From Phaeovulum molybdatiresistens (lineage in GTDB: Bacteria > Pseudomonadota > Alphaproteobacteria > Rhodobacterales > Rhodobacteraceae): 64,000 nt of DNA. The notes beneath the pieces were generated by a model. It searched no databases. It was not told where the DNA came from and saw only the letters and a program-made list of their open reading frames with translations. Below, in pieces: positions 51,931 through 62,100 of this stretch; position 1 is the first letter of the stretch; each line of letters opens with the position of its first letter. The translations under genes were made by a program, and so were the position numbers. The stretch lies in the NCBI RefSeq assembly GCF_023544865.1, contig NZ_JAMJFX010000009.1:62001-126000 (forward strand), written 5' to 3'.

Positions 51931-54174
51931 TCAGCCCTCGATCCGGGTCAGATCGGCCACGGACAGGCAGATCTGGCGGATGCGCGACAGCAGGTTCAGC
52001 CGGTTGCGGCGCACGATCGGATTGTCGCTGTTGACCTGCACCGCCGTGAAGAAGGCATCGATCGGCGCGCGCAGGGCGGCCATCGCGGCCATCGCAGCGG
52101 CGAAATCCTCGGCCCCCATCGCCGGGGCAATCGCCGCCTCGGCGGTGTCGAGGGCGGCGAACAGCGCGCGTTCCTCATCGGTTTCGGCGAATTTCACATC
52201 GGCGCCAAAGCTGTATTCAACGCCATCCTTCACCTCGGCCTGGGTCAGGATGTTGTTGGCGCGCTTGAAGCCCTGGATCAGGTTCGGCCCGTCTTCGGTC
52301 TTGAGGAAAGCGGCCAGCGCCTCGGCCCGCTTGACCAGCAGTGTGAGGTCATCATTGCCCGGCATGGCCAGGCAAGCGTCGATCACGTCATGGCGGATGC
52401 CGGCGTCCTTGAGGTGGACCTTGAGGCGGTCGTGGAAGAAGGCGAGGAGGTCATTTGTTTTGTCTACGGTGGCATCCACCAATGACCGCACGACATCTTT
52501 TGACTGGAGTCTTCCTAAAGCATCGTCAAAAGCCGCCGCCTTGAGGCCATGCACCGCAGCTAACACCGCCGAGTCATCAACTTTTGGGAATTCCATCAGT
52601 CCGAGTTGGACAGTCGGATCTTGATTGATCTTCTGACGCACGAGTTCGTTTGCAATGCTTTTGAAGTAGATCACTGTTGGTTGGACGCGCGCCCCATTCC
52701 CCAGCACCAGCCGGATCACCCCCAGCGCGGCGCGGCGGAGCGCGAAGGGGTCTTTGGACCCCGTGGGCTTTTCGTCGATCGCCCAGAAGCCGGTCAGCGT
52801 GTCGATCTTGTCGGCCAGCGCCACGGCGACGGACACGGGTTCGGTCGGAACCTCATCGCTTGGCCCCAGGGGCGAATAATGCGCCTTGCAGGCATTTGCC
52901 ACGGCGTCCGGCAGGCCGGCGGCGCGGGCGTAATAGCCGCCCATCACGCCCTGCAGTTCGGGGAATTCGCCGACCATCGCGGACCGCAGGTCGGCCTTGA
53001 CCACGCGGGCGGCCTCGGCGGCCAGATCGGGCGAGGCGCCGACCATCGGGGCTATTTCACGTGCCAGCGCGGCGATGCGGGCGATGCGGTCGGCCTGGCT
53101 GCCCAGCTTGTTGTGGAAGGTGACGTTGGCCAGGCCCGCGCCCATGCCCTCGAGCCCTTCGGTCTTGACCATGCGCAGGTCGTTTTCCCAGAAGAAGCGC
53201 GCATCCGACAGACGCGCCGACAGCACCTTGAGGTTGCCCGCCAGGATCGTGGCGCCGTGGTCGGCGGTGTCGCGGTTGGCGACGGTGACAAAGCCCTCGA
53301 TCCGCCCGGTTTTCGGGTTGCGGACGGAAAAGAACTTCTGGTGTTCCTTCATCGAGGTCTGCAGCACCTCGGGCGGCAGGCCCAGGAAATCGGGGGCGAT
53401 GTCGCCCATCAGCACCACGGGCCATTCGACAAGGCCCGCCACCTCGGCCAGAAGGCCGGGGTCTTCGACCAGTTCAAGGCCGCGCGCGAAGGCCTGGGTC
53501 TGCGCATCGTGCAAGATGTGGGCTTCGCGTTCGGCGCTGTCCAACAGAACCTTGGCCGCGCGCAGTTTCGCGCGGTAGTCGTCAAACGAGGTGACGGCAA
53601 AGCGGCCCGGCGCCATGAAGCGATGGCCTTCGGTGGTGTTTCCGGCCGCAATCCCGTCGACGTTCAGCGGCACGACCTGCGCGCCGGCCTCATCCGACAG
53701 GAGGCACAGGATCGAATGCAGCGGGCGGACCCAGCGCAACGCCCCCGCGCCCCAGCGCATGGATTTCGGCCAGGGGAAGTTGCGGATCGTGGTTTCCAGC
53801 ACCTCCGCCACGATTTCGGGCGCCTTGCGGCCGGGCTTTTCGATGACGGCGAAATAGACCTGGCCCTTCTTGTCGTCGCGCACCTCCAGCTGATCCAGCG
53901 TCAGGCCGGTTGAGCGCAAAAAGCCCTGCACCGCGGCCTCGGGCGCGGTGGTGGCGGGGCCCTTGCGTTCTTCGCGCAGGGTGGGGCTTTCGGCGGACAG
54001 CCCCTCAATCGTCAGGGTCAGGCGGCGCGGCGTGGAAAAGGCCCCGGCGGAGGCATAATGCAGCCCGGCATTCACCAGCCCGTCGGTCACCAGTTTCTTC
54101 AGATCCTCGCGCGCGCGGGCCTGCATCCGGGCCGGGATTTCCTCGGAGAAGAGTTCGATCAGAAGGTCGGCCAT
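51931..54174 (-). CDS. glyS: glycyl-tRNA synthetase beta subunit
   Basis: The 747-residue beta subunit starts MADLLIELFSEEIPARMQ and ends with the anticodon-binding type helical domain (ILTQAEVKDGVEYSFGADVK). With GlyQ it forms the alpha2beta2 bacterial glycyl-tRNA synthetase. A stretch at about 52440-52685 (residues near 500-580) has clearly lower GC and different codon use, while the reading frame is intact. It follows the membrane-protein gene and glyQ on one transcript. Confidence 0.96.
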   Translation of the reverse strand: MADLLIELFSEEIPARMQARAREDLKKLVTDGLVNAGLHYASAGAFSTPRRLTLTIEGLSAESPTLREERKGPATTAPEAAVQGFLRSTGLTLDQLEVRDDKKGQVYFAVIEKPGRKAPEIVAEVLETTIRNFPWPKSMRWGAGALRWVRPLHSILCLLSDEAGAQVVPLNVDGIAAGNTTEGHRFMAPGRFAVTSFDDYRAKLRAAKVLLDSAEREAHILHDAQTQAFARGLELVEDPGLLAEVAGLVEWPVVLMGDIAPDFLGLPPEVLQTSMKEHQKFFSVRNPKTGRIEGFVTVANRDTADHGATILAGNLKVLSARLSDARFFWENDLRMVKTEGLEGMGAGLANVTFHNKLGSQADRIARIAALAREIAPMVGASPDLAAEAARVVKADLRSAMVGEFPELQGVMGGYYARAAGLPDAVANACKAHYSPLGPSDEVPTEPVSVAVALADKIDTLTGFWAIDEKPTGSKDPFALRRAALGVIRLVLGNGARVQPTVIYFKSIANELVRQKINQDPTVQLGLMEFPKVDDSAVLAAVHGLKAAAFDDALGRLQSKDVVRSLVDATVDKTNDLLAFFHDRLKVHLKDAGIRHDVIDACLAMPGNDDLTLLVKRAEALAAFLKTEDGPNLIQGFKRANNILTQAEVKDGVEYSFGADVKFAETDEERALFAALDTAEAAIAPAMGAEDFAAAMAAMAALRAPIDAFFTAVQVNSDNPIVRRNRLNLLSRIRQICLSVADLTRIEG

Positions 54175-54187
54175 GTCACTTCCCCAA

Positions 54188-54664
54188 TCATTTCTCGGCG
54201 TTTTCGTTCAGTTGGTGCCAGACAAAGGCCCGGCCATCGGGATAGACCGCGACCACGCGATCGACGCCGGGGCGGATTTCATGTTCCGACAGAAAGGCAA
54301 CGGCGGCCCCGGTTTCCAGATCGGCACCGATACGCGCGGCATCAAAGCAGGAAAACCAGTTCGGCCCGTGCAAAGGCGTGGCGCCATCATAGACGGTGAA
54401 GGTTTCCGACAGCATGGCCAGCGACAGCGGCGTGCTAAAGCAGCCGCGGAACCGCAGGGGCGAGCTGTCGGCATCAATGCCTTCAAAACCTTCGGCCAGG
54501 ATCGGTTCGGGCTGGCCGGTCACGGCCGAGGTCAGCCGGATTTCCGCCGCGGGCGCCGAGGCGGGCACGGGTTCGTAAAAGCCATAGACCTGCAGGTAAT
54601 AGACCGCGACCCCTGCCACGACAGCGCTGAACACGATTGCACCCCCGACGATCTTGCCGTTCAC
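54188..54664 (-). CDS. small membrane-anchored protein between glyQ and glyS (DUF6446-like)
   Basis: The 158-residue product has one N-terminal membrane segment ([20 protein letters not shown], residues 3-22), with the rest outside. Two cysteines (FRGCFSTPL and [11 protein letters not shown]) are conserved-looking. The start is a GTG at 54664 overlapping the glyQ stop (GTGA), so it is translationally coupled to the synthetase. Genes of this type sit at this place in other Rhodobacteraceae as I recall. The function is unknown. Confidence 0.75.
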   Translation of the reverse strand: MNGKIVGGAIVFSAVVAGVAVYYLQVYGFYEPVPASAPAAEIRLTSAVTGQPEPILAEGFEGIDADSSPLRFRGCFSTPLSLAMLSETFTVYDGATPLHGPNWFSCFDAARIGADLETGAAVAFLSEHEIRPGVDRVVAVYPDGRAFVWHQLNENAEK

Positions 54665-55587
54665 GCCACTGCCCCGCCCGCTTCGGTGGTCACGAAGGCA
54701 TCGGCGCATTTCTTGGCCAGCGCGCGCACCCGCCCGATATAGGCCTGGCGTTCGGTGACCGAGATCACGCCGCGCGCATCCAGCAGGTTGAACAGGTGGC
54801 TGGCCTTGATGCACTGGTCATAGGCGGGATGCGCCATCACGATCCGGCGGCCTGCGGCGTCGGTGTCATCAGCGGCCAGGATGCGTTCGCATTCGGCCTC
54901 GGCATCCTCGAAATGCTGCAACAGCATCGCGGTGTCGGCCTGATCAAAGTTCCAGCGGCTGTATTCCTGTTCGGTCTGGCGGAACACATCGCCGTATTTC
55001 AGCGCGATCGGCGCGGCGGGGTCGTTGAAGGGCATGTCCATCACATGGTCGATGCCCAGCACATACATCGCCAGCCGTTCCAGCCCATAGGTCAGTTCAC
55101 CCGCGACGGGGCGGCAATCATGCCCGCCGACCTGCTGGAAATAGGTGAATTGCGACACTTCCATGCCATCGCACCAGACCTCCCACCCCAGGCCCCAGGC
55201 GCCAAGGGTCGGGCTTTCCCAGTCATCCTCGACAAAGCGGATATCGTGCAGCGCCAGATCGATGCCGATCGCCTCAAGGCTGCCCAGATACAGCGCCTGC
55301 AGATCCGGCGGGCTGGGTTTGATCAGCACCTGATACTGGTAATAATGCTGCAAGCGGTTGGGGTTTTCGCCATAGCGCCCGTCCGTCGGGCGGCGCGAGG
55401 GCTGGACATAGGCCGCGGCCCAGGGTTTGGACCCCAGCGCGCGCAGCGTGGTCGCGGGGTGAAAGGTGCCGGCGCCGACCTCCATGTCATAGGGTTGCAG
55501 CACAGCGCAGCCCTTCGACGCCCAATAGGCCTGCAGGCGCAGGATGATTTCCTGAAAGGAACGCGGGGCAGCGGGCGAAGGGGACAT
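54661..55587 (-). CDS. glyQ: glycyl-tRNA synthetase alpha subunit
   Basis: The product is 308 residues, with the class II motifs [20 protein letters not shown] and [18 protein letters not shown], and [18 protein letters not shown]. It carries the active site of the alpha2beta2 enzyme that charges tRNA-Gly. The ATG at 55587 starts [11 protein letters not shown]. It is the first gene of the glyQ-membrane protein-glyS transcript and is divergent from a secreted protein gene. Confidence 0.97.
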   Translation of the reverse strand: MSPSPAAPRSFQEIILRLQAYWASKGCAVLQPYDMEVGAGTFHPATTLRALGSKPWAAAYVQPSRRPTDGRYGENPNRLQHYYQYQVLIKPSPPDLQALYLGSLEAIGIDLALHDIRFVEDDWESPTLGAWGLGWEVWCDGMEVSQFTYFQQVGGHDCRPVAGELTYGLERLAMYVLGIDHVMDMPFNDPAAPIALKYGDVFRQTEQEYSRWNFDQADTAMLLQHFEDAEAECERILAADDTDAAGRRIVMAHPAYDQCIKASHLFNLLDARGVISVTERQAYIGRVRALAKKCADAFVTTEAGGAVA

Positions 55588-55753
55588 GGGGCACCTCTGG
55601 CTGAAAGCGCCCCTTCCTTATGCAAGGGGCCGGTCAGGGTCAACGGGGTCCACCGGGGATGGCAGGGGTCGGGGCTGCGCATTTTGGGGTGACGCCGCTG
55701 GCGATCCTGCTAATTTGCGCCCGCAGAATGGGTGGTGCAAAGGGGTTTGGGCG

Positions 55754-57496
55754 ATGAAGGCAGGATGGGGTGTGACCTCGGCGGTGCTGGGGCTGTGGCT
55801 GTCGACGGCGCTGGGCGGCGCGGCGCTGGCCGAGGCCTGGGTGCAGATCGAAGCGAAACCCTCGCTGCGCGAAGCCGAGGCGCGGGCGCGCGACTGGGCG
55901 GCGGGTTTGCCCGATGTGGCGGGCCATGCCATGTCCACCGGCTGGTATGCCATCGCGCTGGGCCCCTTTGCCGATGCCGGAACCGCCGAAAGCCGCCTGC
56001 GTGTGCTGCGCGGCGAAGGGCTGATCCCGGCGGACAGCTATGTTTCGGACGGGCGCAACTATCGCCAGCAGTTCTGGCCCGTGGCCGGTGCCCGCCCCGC
56101 CCCTGCCGCAGCGCCCGAAGCCACGCCCGCCCTTGTAGCGGAATCGGTGGCGGAACCGGCGGCAGAGCCGGTCGAAACCCTGGCCCGGTCGCGCGAGATC
56201 GAGGCGGCGCTAACGGGTGCCGAACGCGCAGACATTCAGACCGCGCTGCAATGGCAGGGCCATTATACCGGCGCGATCGACGGCGCCTTCGGGCGTGGCA
56301 CGCGGGCCGCGATTTCGGCCTGGCAGGGCGCCAACGGCCATCCTGAAACTGGGGTGCTGTCCACAGCCCAGCGCGCGGCCCTGCTGGAACGCTGGCAGGC
56401 CGAACGTGACGCGCTTGGCCTGGCCCCGGTCGAGGATGCCGAGGCGGGCATCGCCATCGACCTGCCGCTGGGGCTTGTGGAATTCGACCATTACGAACCG
56501 CCCTTTGTGCATTACCGCGAAAAGGATGGCTCGGGTGTGCGGGTGCTGCTGATTTCGCGCCCCGGCGATGGCGCGGCGCTGGAGGCGCTTTACACCGTGA
56601 TGCAGGGCCTAGAAATCGTCCCGCCCGAGGGGGATCGGCGCCGCGACCGTGCGGGCTTTGTGCTGACCGGGCAGGATGGGCGCATCCATTCCCATACCGA
56701 GGTGCGGTTGCAGGGCGGGCTGATCAAGGGCTTCACGCTGGTCTATCCCGCGCAGGATGCCGCGCGTATGGGCCGGGTGCTGGCCGCGATGCGCGACAGC
56801 TTCCGCCCGGTGGGCACGCGCGCGCTGGATGAAGGGCTGGGCCAGCCGCTGGCGCTGGACCGCGGCGCGATGCTGGCGGGGCTGGACCTGCGCCGCCCGC
56901 TGCGCGCGCAATCGGGGTTCTACATCACCGACAAGGGCGCGGTGCTGACCGCGGACCAGGGCGTGGCGCAATGCGGGCGCGTGACCATCGACGGGGTCGA
57001 GGCCGATCTGGCCTTTGCCGATCCAGCCGCGGGCATTGCCGTGCTGACCCCGCGCGCGCCGCTGGCGCCTGCGGCGGTGGCCGGCCTGCGCGCCAGCCCC
57101 CCCCGCCCCGGTTCCGAAATCGCGGTTGCGGGCTATTCCTACCCCGAGGCGCTGTCGGCGCCGGTTCTGACCTTCGGGCGCCTGTCCGACCTGACCGGCC
57201 TGAACGGCGAGCCGGGCCTGGCGCGGCTGGCCGCGACCACGCTGCCCGGCGATGCGGGCGGGCCGGTTCTGGATGGCACCGGCGCGGTGATCGCCATCCT
57301 GATACCGCAGGCCCAGGGGGATGGGAAACTTTTGCCCCCCGATCTGTCGCTGGCGCGCCAGTTTGACGCGATCGCGCCGCTTTTGGCCGAACGCGGCTTT
57401 GCCCCCGCCCCGGCCCAAGACGCGGGCACCCGCGCAGCCGAGGATCTGGGCGCGCTGGCGCGTGACATGACGGTGCGGGTCGACTGCTGGGAATGA
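55754..57496 (+). CDS. secreted SPOR/peptidoglycan-binding protein with inactive trypsin-like domain
   Basis: The 580-residue protein has a signal peptide (about 1-26), a SPOR-like repeat region (about 28-115) and a PG_binding_1 domain (about 155-215, with GAIDGAFGRGTRAAISAWQG). A beta-rich middle region and a C-terminal trypsin/V8-like domain (about 385-560) follow. In that domain all three catalytic positions look changed: His to Q402 (LTADQGVAQC), Asp to G427 (DPAAGIAVL) and Ser to A501 (GDAGGPVL). The fold pattern is otherwise kept, so it may bind peptides or peptidoglycan without cutting. It is divergent from glyQ and converges with trkH. Confidence 0.85.
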   Translation: MKAGWGVTSAVLGLWLSTALGGAALAEAWVQIEAKPSLREAEARARDWAAGLPDVAGHAMSTGWYAIALGPFADAGTAESRLRVLRGEGLIPADSYVSDGRNYRQQFWPVAGARPAPAAAPEATPALVAESVAEPAAEPVETLARSREIEAALTGAERADIQTALQWQGHYTGAIDGAFGRGTRAAISAWQGANGHPETGVLSTAQRAALLERWQAERDALGLAPVEDAEAGIAIDLPLGLVEFDHYEPPFVHYREKDGSGVRVLLISRPGDGAALEALYTVMQGLEIVPPEGDRRRDRAGFVLTGQDGRIHSHTEVRLQGGLIKGFTLVYPAQDAARMGRVLAAMRDSFRPVGTRALDEGLGQPLALDRGAMLAGLDLRRPLRAQSGFYITDKGAVLTADQGVAQCGRVTIDGVEADLAFADPAAGIAVLTPRAPLAPAAVAGLRASPPRPGSEIAVAGYSYPEALSAPVLTFGRLSDLTGLNGEPGLARLAATTLPGDAGGPVLDGTGAVIAILIPQAQGDGKLLPPDLSLARQFDAIAPLLAERGFAPAPAQDAGTRAAEDLGALARDMTVRVDCWE

Positions 57497-57508
57497 CCGG
57501 CGGCGGCG

Positions 57509-58957
57509 CTAGTTGCGCCAGAAACGCGGCAGCAGCAGCACGAAGACCGACAGCAGTTCCAGCCGGCCCAGGAACATGCCCAGGATCATCAGCCATTTCG
57601 CGCTGGTGGGAAAGGCGTTGACCGCGCCATTGCCCGACACCTCGGGGCCCCAGGCGGGACCGACATTGGCGATCGCGGTCCAGGCGGCGGTCATCGCGGT
57701 CTTGGGGTTCAGCCCGGTCAGCGACAAGCCCACGATCAGCAGACCGAAGGTCAGGATGAAAAAGGAAAAGAACGCGATGACCGAGTTCACCACCTCATCA
57801 TCCACCGGACGGCCGTCATAGCGCACGGGTTCCACCCGATGCGGGCTGTGCAGGCGGCGGATCTGGGCCTTCACCGCCTCGAACAGGATCAGATAGCGGA
57901 ACACCTTGACCGAACAGCCGGTGGACGCCGTGCAGCCCCCGATCAGCCCCACAACGATCAGCACGACAAAGGCCATGTGGCCCCATTTCGTCACATCCTC
58001 GGACGCGAAACCCGTGCCGGTGAAGGTGGATACGACGTTAAAGGTGACCTCGCGCAGCGTGGGCAAAAAGGCCGCCTCGTGGCGCAGCAAGCGATAGGCC
58101 ACGATCACCCCGATCGCATAGGCGTTCCAGCGCAGGAAGGCGCGCACCTGCGGGTCGCGCCACAGCGGCGTGGCGTGACCTTGGGTCAACTGCACAAAGC
58201 GGATGAAGGGCAACGCCGCCAGGATCATGAAAACCGCCGCCGCATATTCCGCAGGCCCGCTATAGACCCCGAAGCTGGCGTCATAATTGGAAAACCCGCC
58301 CGTGCTGAGCGTGGTCAAGGCATGCACCACCGCATCGAACGACGTCATGCCCAGCCCCGCATAGACCGCCGCGCAAATCACCGTCAGCGCCACATAGATG
58401 CGGATCATCGCGGTCGCGATATCCTTGGCGCGCGGCAGGATCTTGCCCAGCGTGTCGAACCCCTCGGACCGGAAATACTGCATGCCGCCGACCTTCATCA
58501 CCGGCAGAAAGATCATCGCCACGATCACGATCCCCAGCCCCCCCAGCCATTGCAGGATCGCGCGCCACAGGTTGGTGCCTGCGGGCAGGTCATCCAGGCT
58601 TGGAAAGGCGGTGGTGCCGGTGGTGGTGACGCCCGACATCGCCTCGAAATAGGCGTCGGTAAAGCTGACGCCGGGGGCGCCGATCACAAAGGGCAGCGCC
58701 CCGAACAGCGGCAGCGCCAGCCAGACCCCGCTGGTCAGCACAAAGCTTTGCTGCAGGCTTAATGTCCCGCGCAGCGCGTTCGAGGACGCCATCGCCACCA
58801 ACCCGCCCGCCAGGACCGATATGATCGCGGCTTCCAGAAAGGCGCGCCAATGCGGATCGCCGCGCTGCAGATCCACCGCCATGGGCACCAGCATCGCCAC
58901 CCCAAGGGCGGCGATCAGCAGGCCAATGACATATCCCACGGGGCGAAGGTCGATCAT
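57509..58957 (-). CDS. trkH: TrkH-type potassium uptake protein
   Basis: The 482-residue membrane protein has four pore-loop repeats. They include TTTGTTAFPSL, TLSTGGFSNYDASFG, FTGTGFASEDVTKWGH and GGCTASTGCSVKVFR, the usual TrkH selectivity regions. It imports potassium with TrkA as regulator; trkA is not in the window. The ATG at 58957 begins MIDLRPVGYVIG. It is divergent from pyc. Confidence 0.93.
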   Translation of the reverse strand: MIDLRPVGYVIGLLIAALGVAMLVPMAVDLQRGDPHWRAFLEAAIISVLAGGLVAMASSNALRGTLSLQQSFVLTSGVWLALPLFGALPFVIGAPGVSFTDAYFEAMSGVTTTGTTAFPSLDDLPAGTNLWRAILQWLGGLGIVIVAMIFLPVMKVGGMQYFRSEGFDTLGKILPRAKDIATAMIRIYVALTVICAAVYAGLGMTSFDAVVHALTTLSTGGFSNYDASFGVYSGPAEYAAAVFMILAALPFIRFVQLTQGHATPLWRDPQVRAFLRWNAYAIGVIVAYRLLRHEAAFLPTLREVTFNVVSTFTGTGFASEDVTKWGHMAFVVLIVVGLIGGCTASTGCSVKVFRYLILFEAVKAQIRRLHSPHRVEPVRYDGRPVDDEVVNSVIAFFSFFILTFGLLIVGLSLTGLNPKTAMTAAWTAIANVGPAWGPEVSGNGAVNAFPTSAKWLMILGMFLGRLELLSVFVLLLPRFWRN

Positions 58958-59051
58958 GGCCCTTGCTTGCCCACGCGCCCGTGCGCCTGTCAAGGCCGCG
59001 CAGCACGGGGCGCGGCGCGGCACAGCGGGGCCGAATGCCACAGGAATTGAA

Positions 59052-59068
59052 AGATTCTGTTACAATCT
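59052..59068. promoter_or_regulatory. inverted repeat upstream of pyc
   Basis: AGATT and AATCT flank CTGTTAC and overlap a TACAAT (59061-59066) that resembles a -10 hexamer; no clear -35 element is seen. It lies in the 186-base trkH-pyc gap and could be an operator for either gene. Confidence 0.3.
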
Positions 59069-59143
59069 GAAAATTTCCCTCTTGCGCTGCGCTGCAGCAC
59101 CGCTAGCGTTCGCCGCGAAATTCACCTGGGAGGGGGGCCACCC

Positions 59144-62100
59144 ATGTTTCGCAAGATCCTGATCGCCAATCGCGGCGAAATCGCCATTCGCGTGATGCGC
59201 GCCGCCAATGAGCTGGGCAAGAAGACCGTCGCCGTCTATGCCGAGGAAGACAAGCTGGGCCTGCACCGTTTCAAGGCCGATGAGGCCTATCGCATCGGCG
59301 AAGGGCTGGGCCCGGTGGCAGCCTATCTGAGCATACCCGAAATCATCCGGGTGGCGAAACTGTCGGGCGCGGATGCGATCCACCCGGGCTATGGCCTTTT
59401 GTCGGAAAACCCCGAATTCGTCGAGGCCTGCGCCGCAGCCGGCATCGCCTTCATCGGCCCGCGCGCCGAAACCATGCGTGCGCTGGGCGACAAGGCCAGC
59501 GCCCGGCGCGTGGCGATCGCCGCGGGCGTCCCCGTGATCCCCGCGACCGAGGTGCTGGGCGATGATTTCGACGCGATCAAGACCGAGGCGGCCCAGGTCG
59601 GCTATCCCTTGATGCTCAAGGCCAGCTGGGGCGGCGGCGGGCGCGGCATGCGCCCGATCATGGGCCCCGACGAGCTGATCGAAAAGGTCCGCGAGGGCCG
59701 GCGCGAGGCCGAGGCCGCCTTTGGCAATGGCGAGGGCTATCTGGAAAAGATGATCCTGCGCGCCCGCCACGTCGAGGTGCAGTTGCTGGGCGACCTGCAC
59801 GGCGGGCTTTATCACCTGTTCGAACGCGACTGCACCGTGCAGCGGCGCAACCAGAAGGTCGTCGAACGCGCCCCCGCCCCCTATCTGAACGCGGACCAGC
59901 GCGCCGAGGTCTGTGAACTTGCGCTGAAGATCGGTCGCGCGGTGGGGTATCAAAACGCAGGCACGGTCGAATTCCTGATGGATATGGACACCGGCCGGTT
60001 CTACTTTATCGAGGTGAACCCGCGCGTGCAGGTCGAGCATACCGTCACCGAGGAAGTGACCGGCATCGACATCGTGCAATCGCAGATCCGCATCGCCGAG
60101 GGCGCCACCCTGGCCGAGGCCACCGGCCATGCCCGGCAAGAGGACATCACCCTGTCGGGTCATGCGGTGCAGTGCCGGGTCACGACCGAAGATCCGCAAA
60201 ACAACTTCATCCCCGATTATGGCCGCATCACCGCCTATCGGTCCGCCACCGGCATGGGCATCCGGCTGGATGGCGGCACGGCCTATGCGGGGGGCGTGAT
60301 CACGCGCTATTACGATTCGCTTCTGGTCAAGGTCACCGCTTGGGCGCAGACGCCCGAACAGGCGATTTCCCGGATGGACCGGGCCTTGCGCGAATTCCGC
60401 ATCCGCGGCGTTTCGACGAATATCGACTTCGTCATCAACCTGCTGAAACACCCGGTGTTTCTGAACGACACCTATACGACTAAGTTCATCGACACCACGC
60501 CCGAGCTGTTCCAGTTCAAGACCCGCCGCGACCGGGCGACCAAGATCCTGACCTATATCGCCGACATCACGGTGAACGGGCATCCCGAAACCGCAGGCCG
60601 CCCCAAACCGCCCGCCGAGGCGCGCGTGCCCCGCGCCCCCGCCCCGCGGGCGCCGGTGCAACCCGGCACCCGCGACCTGCTGGATCGGCAGGGCCCGCAG
60701 GCGGTGGCCGACTGGATGGCCGCGCAGTCGCGCGTTCTGATCACCGACACCACAATGCGCGACGGCCATCAGTCGCTGCTGGCGACCCGGATGCGCTCGA
60801 TCGACATGATCCAGGCCGCGCCCGCCTATGCGGCCAATCTGCCGGGCCTGTTCTCGGTCGAATGCTGGGGCGGCGCCACCTTTGACGTGGCCTATCGCTT
60901 CTTGCAGGAATGCCCCTGGCAGCGCCTGCGCGACATCCGCGCGGCCATGCCCAACATCATGACGCAGATGTTGCTGCGCGCGTCGAACGGCGTGGGCTAT
61001 ACCAACTATCCCGACAATGTGGTGCGCTTTTTCGTGCAGCAGGCGGCCAGGTCCGGGGTCGATGTGTTCCGCGTCTTTGACAGCCTGAACTGGGTTGAAA
61101 ACATGCGCGTCGCGATGGATGCGGTGCTGGAGGCGAACAAGCTGTGCGAAGGCACGATCTGCTACACCGGCGACATCCTTGACCCCGACCGCGCGAAATA
61201 CGACCTCAACTATTACGTCGCGATGGGGCGCGATCTGCGGGCCGCGGGCGCGCATGTGCTGGGCCTGAAGGATATGGCGGGGCTGTTGAAGCCCGCCGCC
61301 GCGCGCGTGCTGATCCGCGCGCTGAAAGAAGAGGTCGGCCTGCCGATCCACTTCCACACCCATGACACCAGCGGCATCGCGGGCGCCACGGTTCTGGCCG
61401 CCTGCGACGCGGGCGTGGATGCGGTGGATGGCGCGATGGATGCCTTCTCGGGCGGCACCTCGCAGCCCTGCTTGGGGTCGATCGTCGAGGCGCTGCGCCA
61501 TACCGACCGCGACACGGGCCTTGATATCGGCGCGATCCGCGAACTGTCGAACTATTGGGAAGGCGTGCGCCATCAGTATCGCGCCTTTGAATCCGGGCTC
61601 GAGGCGCCGGCGTCCGAGGTTTATCTGCACGAAATGCCCGGCGGGCAGTTCACCAACCTCAAGGCGCAGGCCCGCAGCCTGGGCCTGGAAGACCGCTGGC
61701 ATGAGGTGGCTCAGGCCTATGCCGACGCCAACCGCATGTTCGGCGATATCGTCAAGGTCACGCCTTCGTCCAAGGTGGTGGGCGACATGGCGTTGATGAT
61801 GGTGGCGCAGGGCCTGTCACGCGACCAGGTCGAAAGCCCCGCCGTGGATGTGGCCTTCCCCGATTCGGTGGTGGACATGCTGCGCGGCAATCTGGGCCAA
61901 CCGCCCGGGGGCTGGCCCGAAGCGATCACGCGCAAGGTGCTGAAGGGGGAAACGCCTTCGACCGACCGCCCCGGCGCGCATCTGCCGCCCGTGGACCTGG
62001 AAGAAACCCGCGCGAAACTGTCGGCGGAACTGAACGGCTATGCGGTGGATGACGAGGATCTGGCCGGTTACCTGATGTATCCCAAGGTGTTCCTGGATTA

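Noticed and set aside
59060..61702. 880-codon open frame on the minus strand
   Set aside because: It is antisense to pyc and has the same low-complexity His/Gln/Arg character without a family match.
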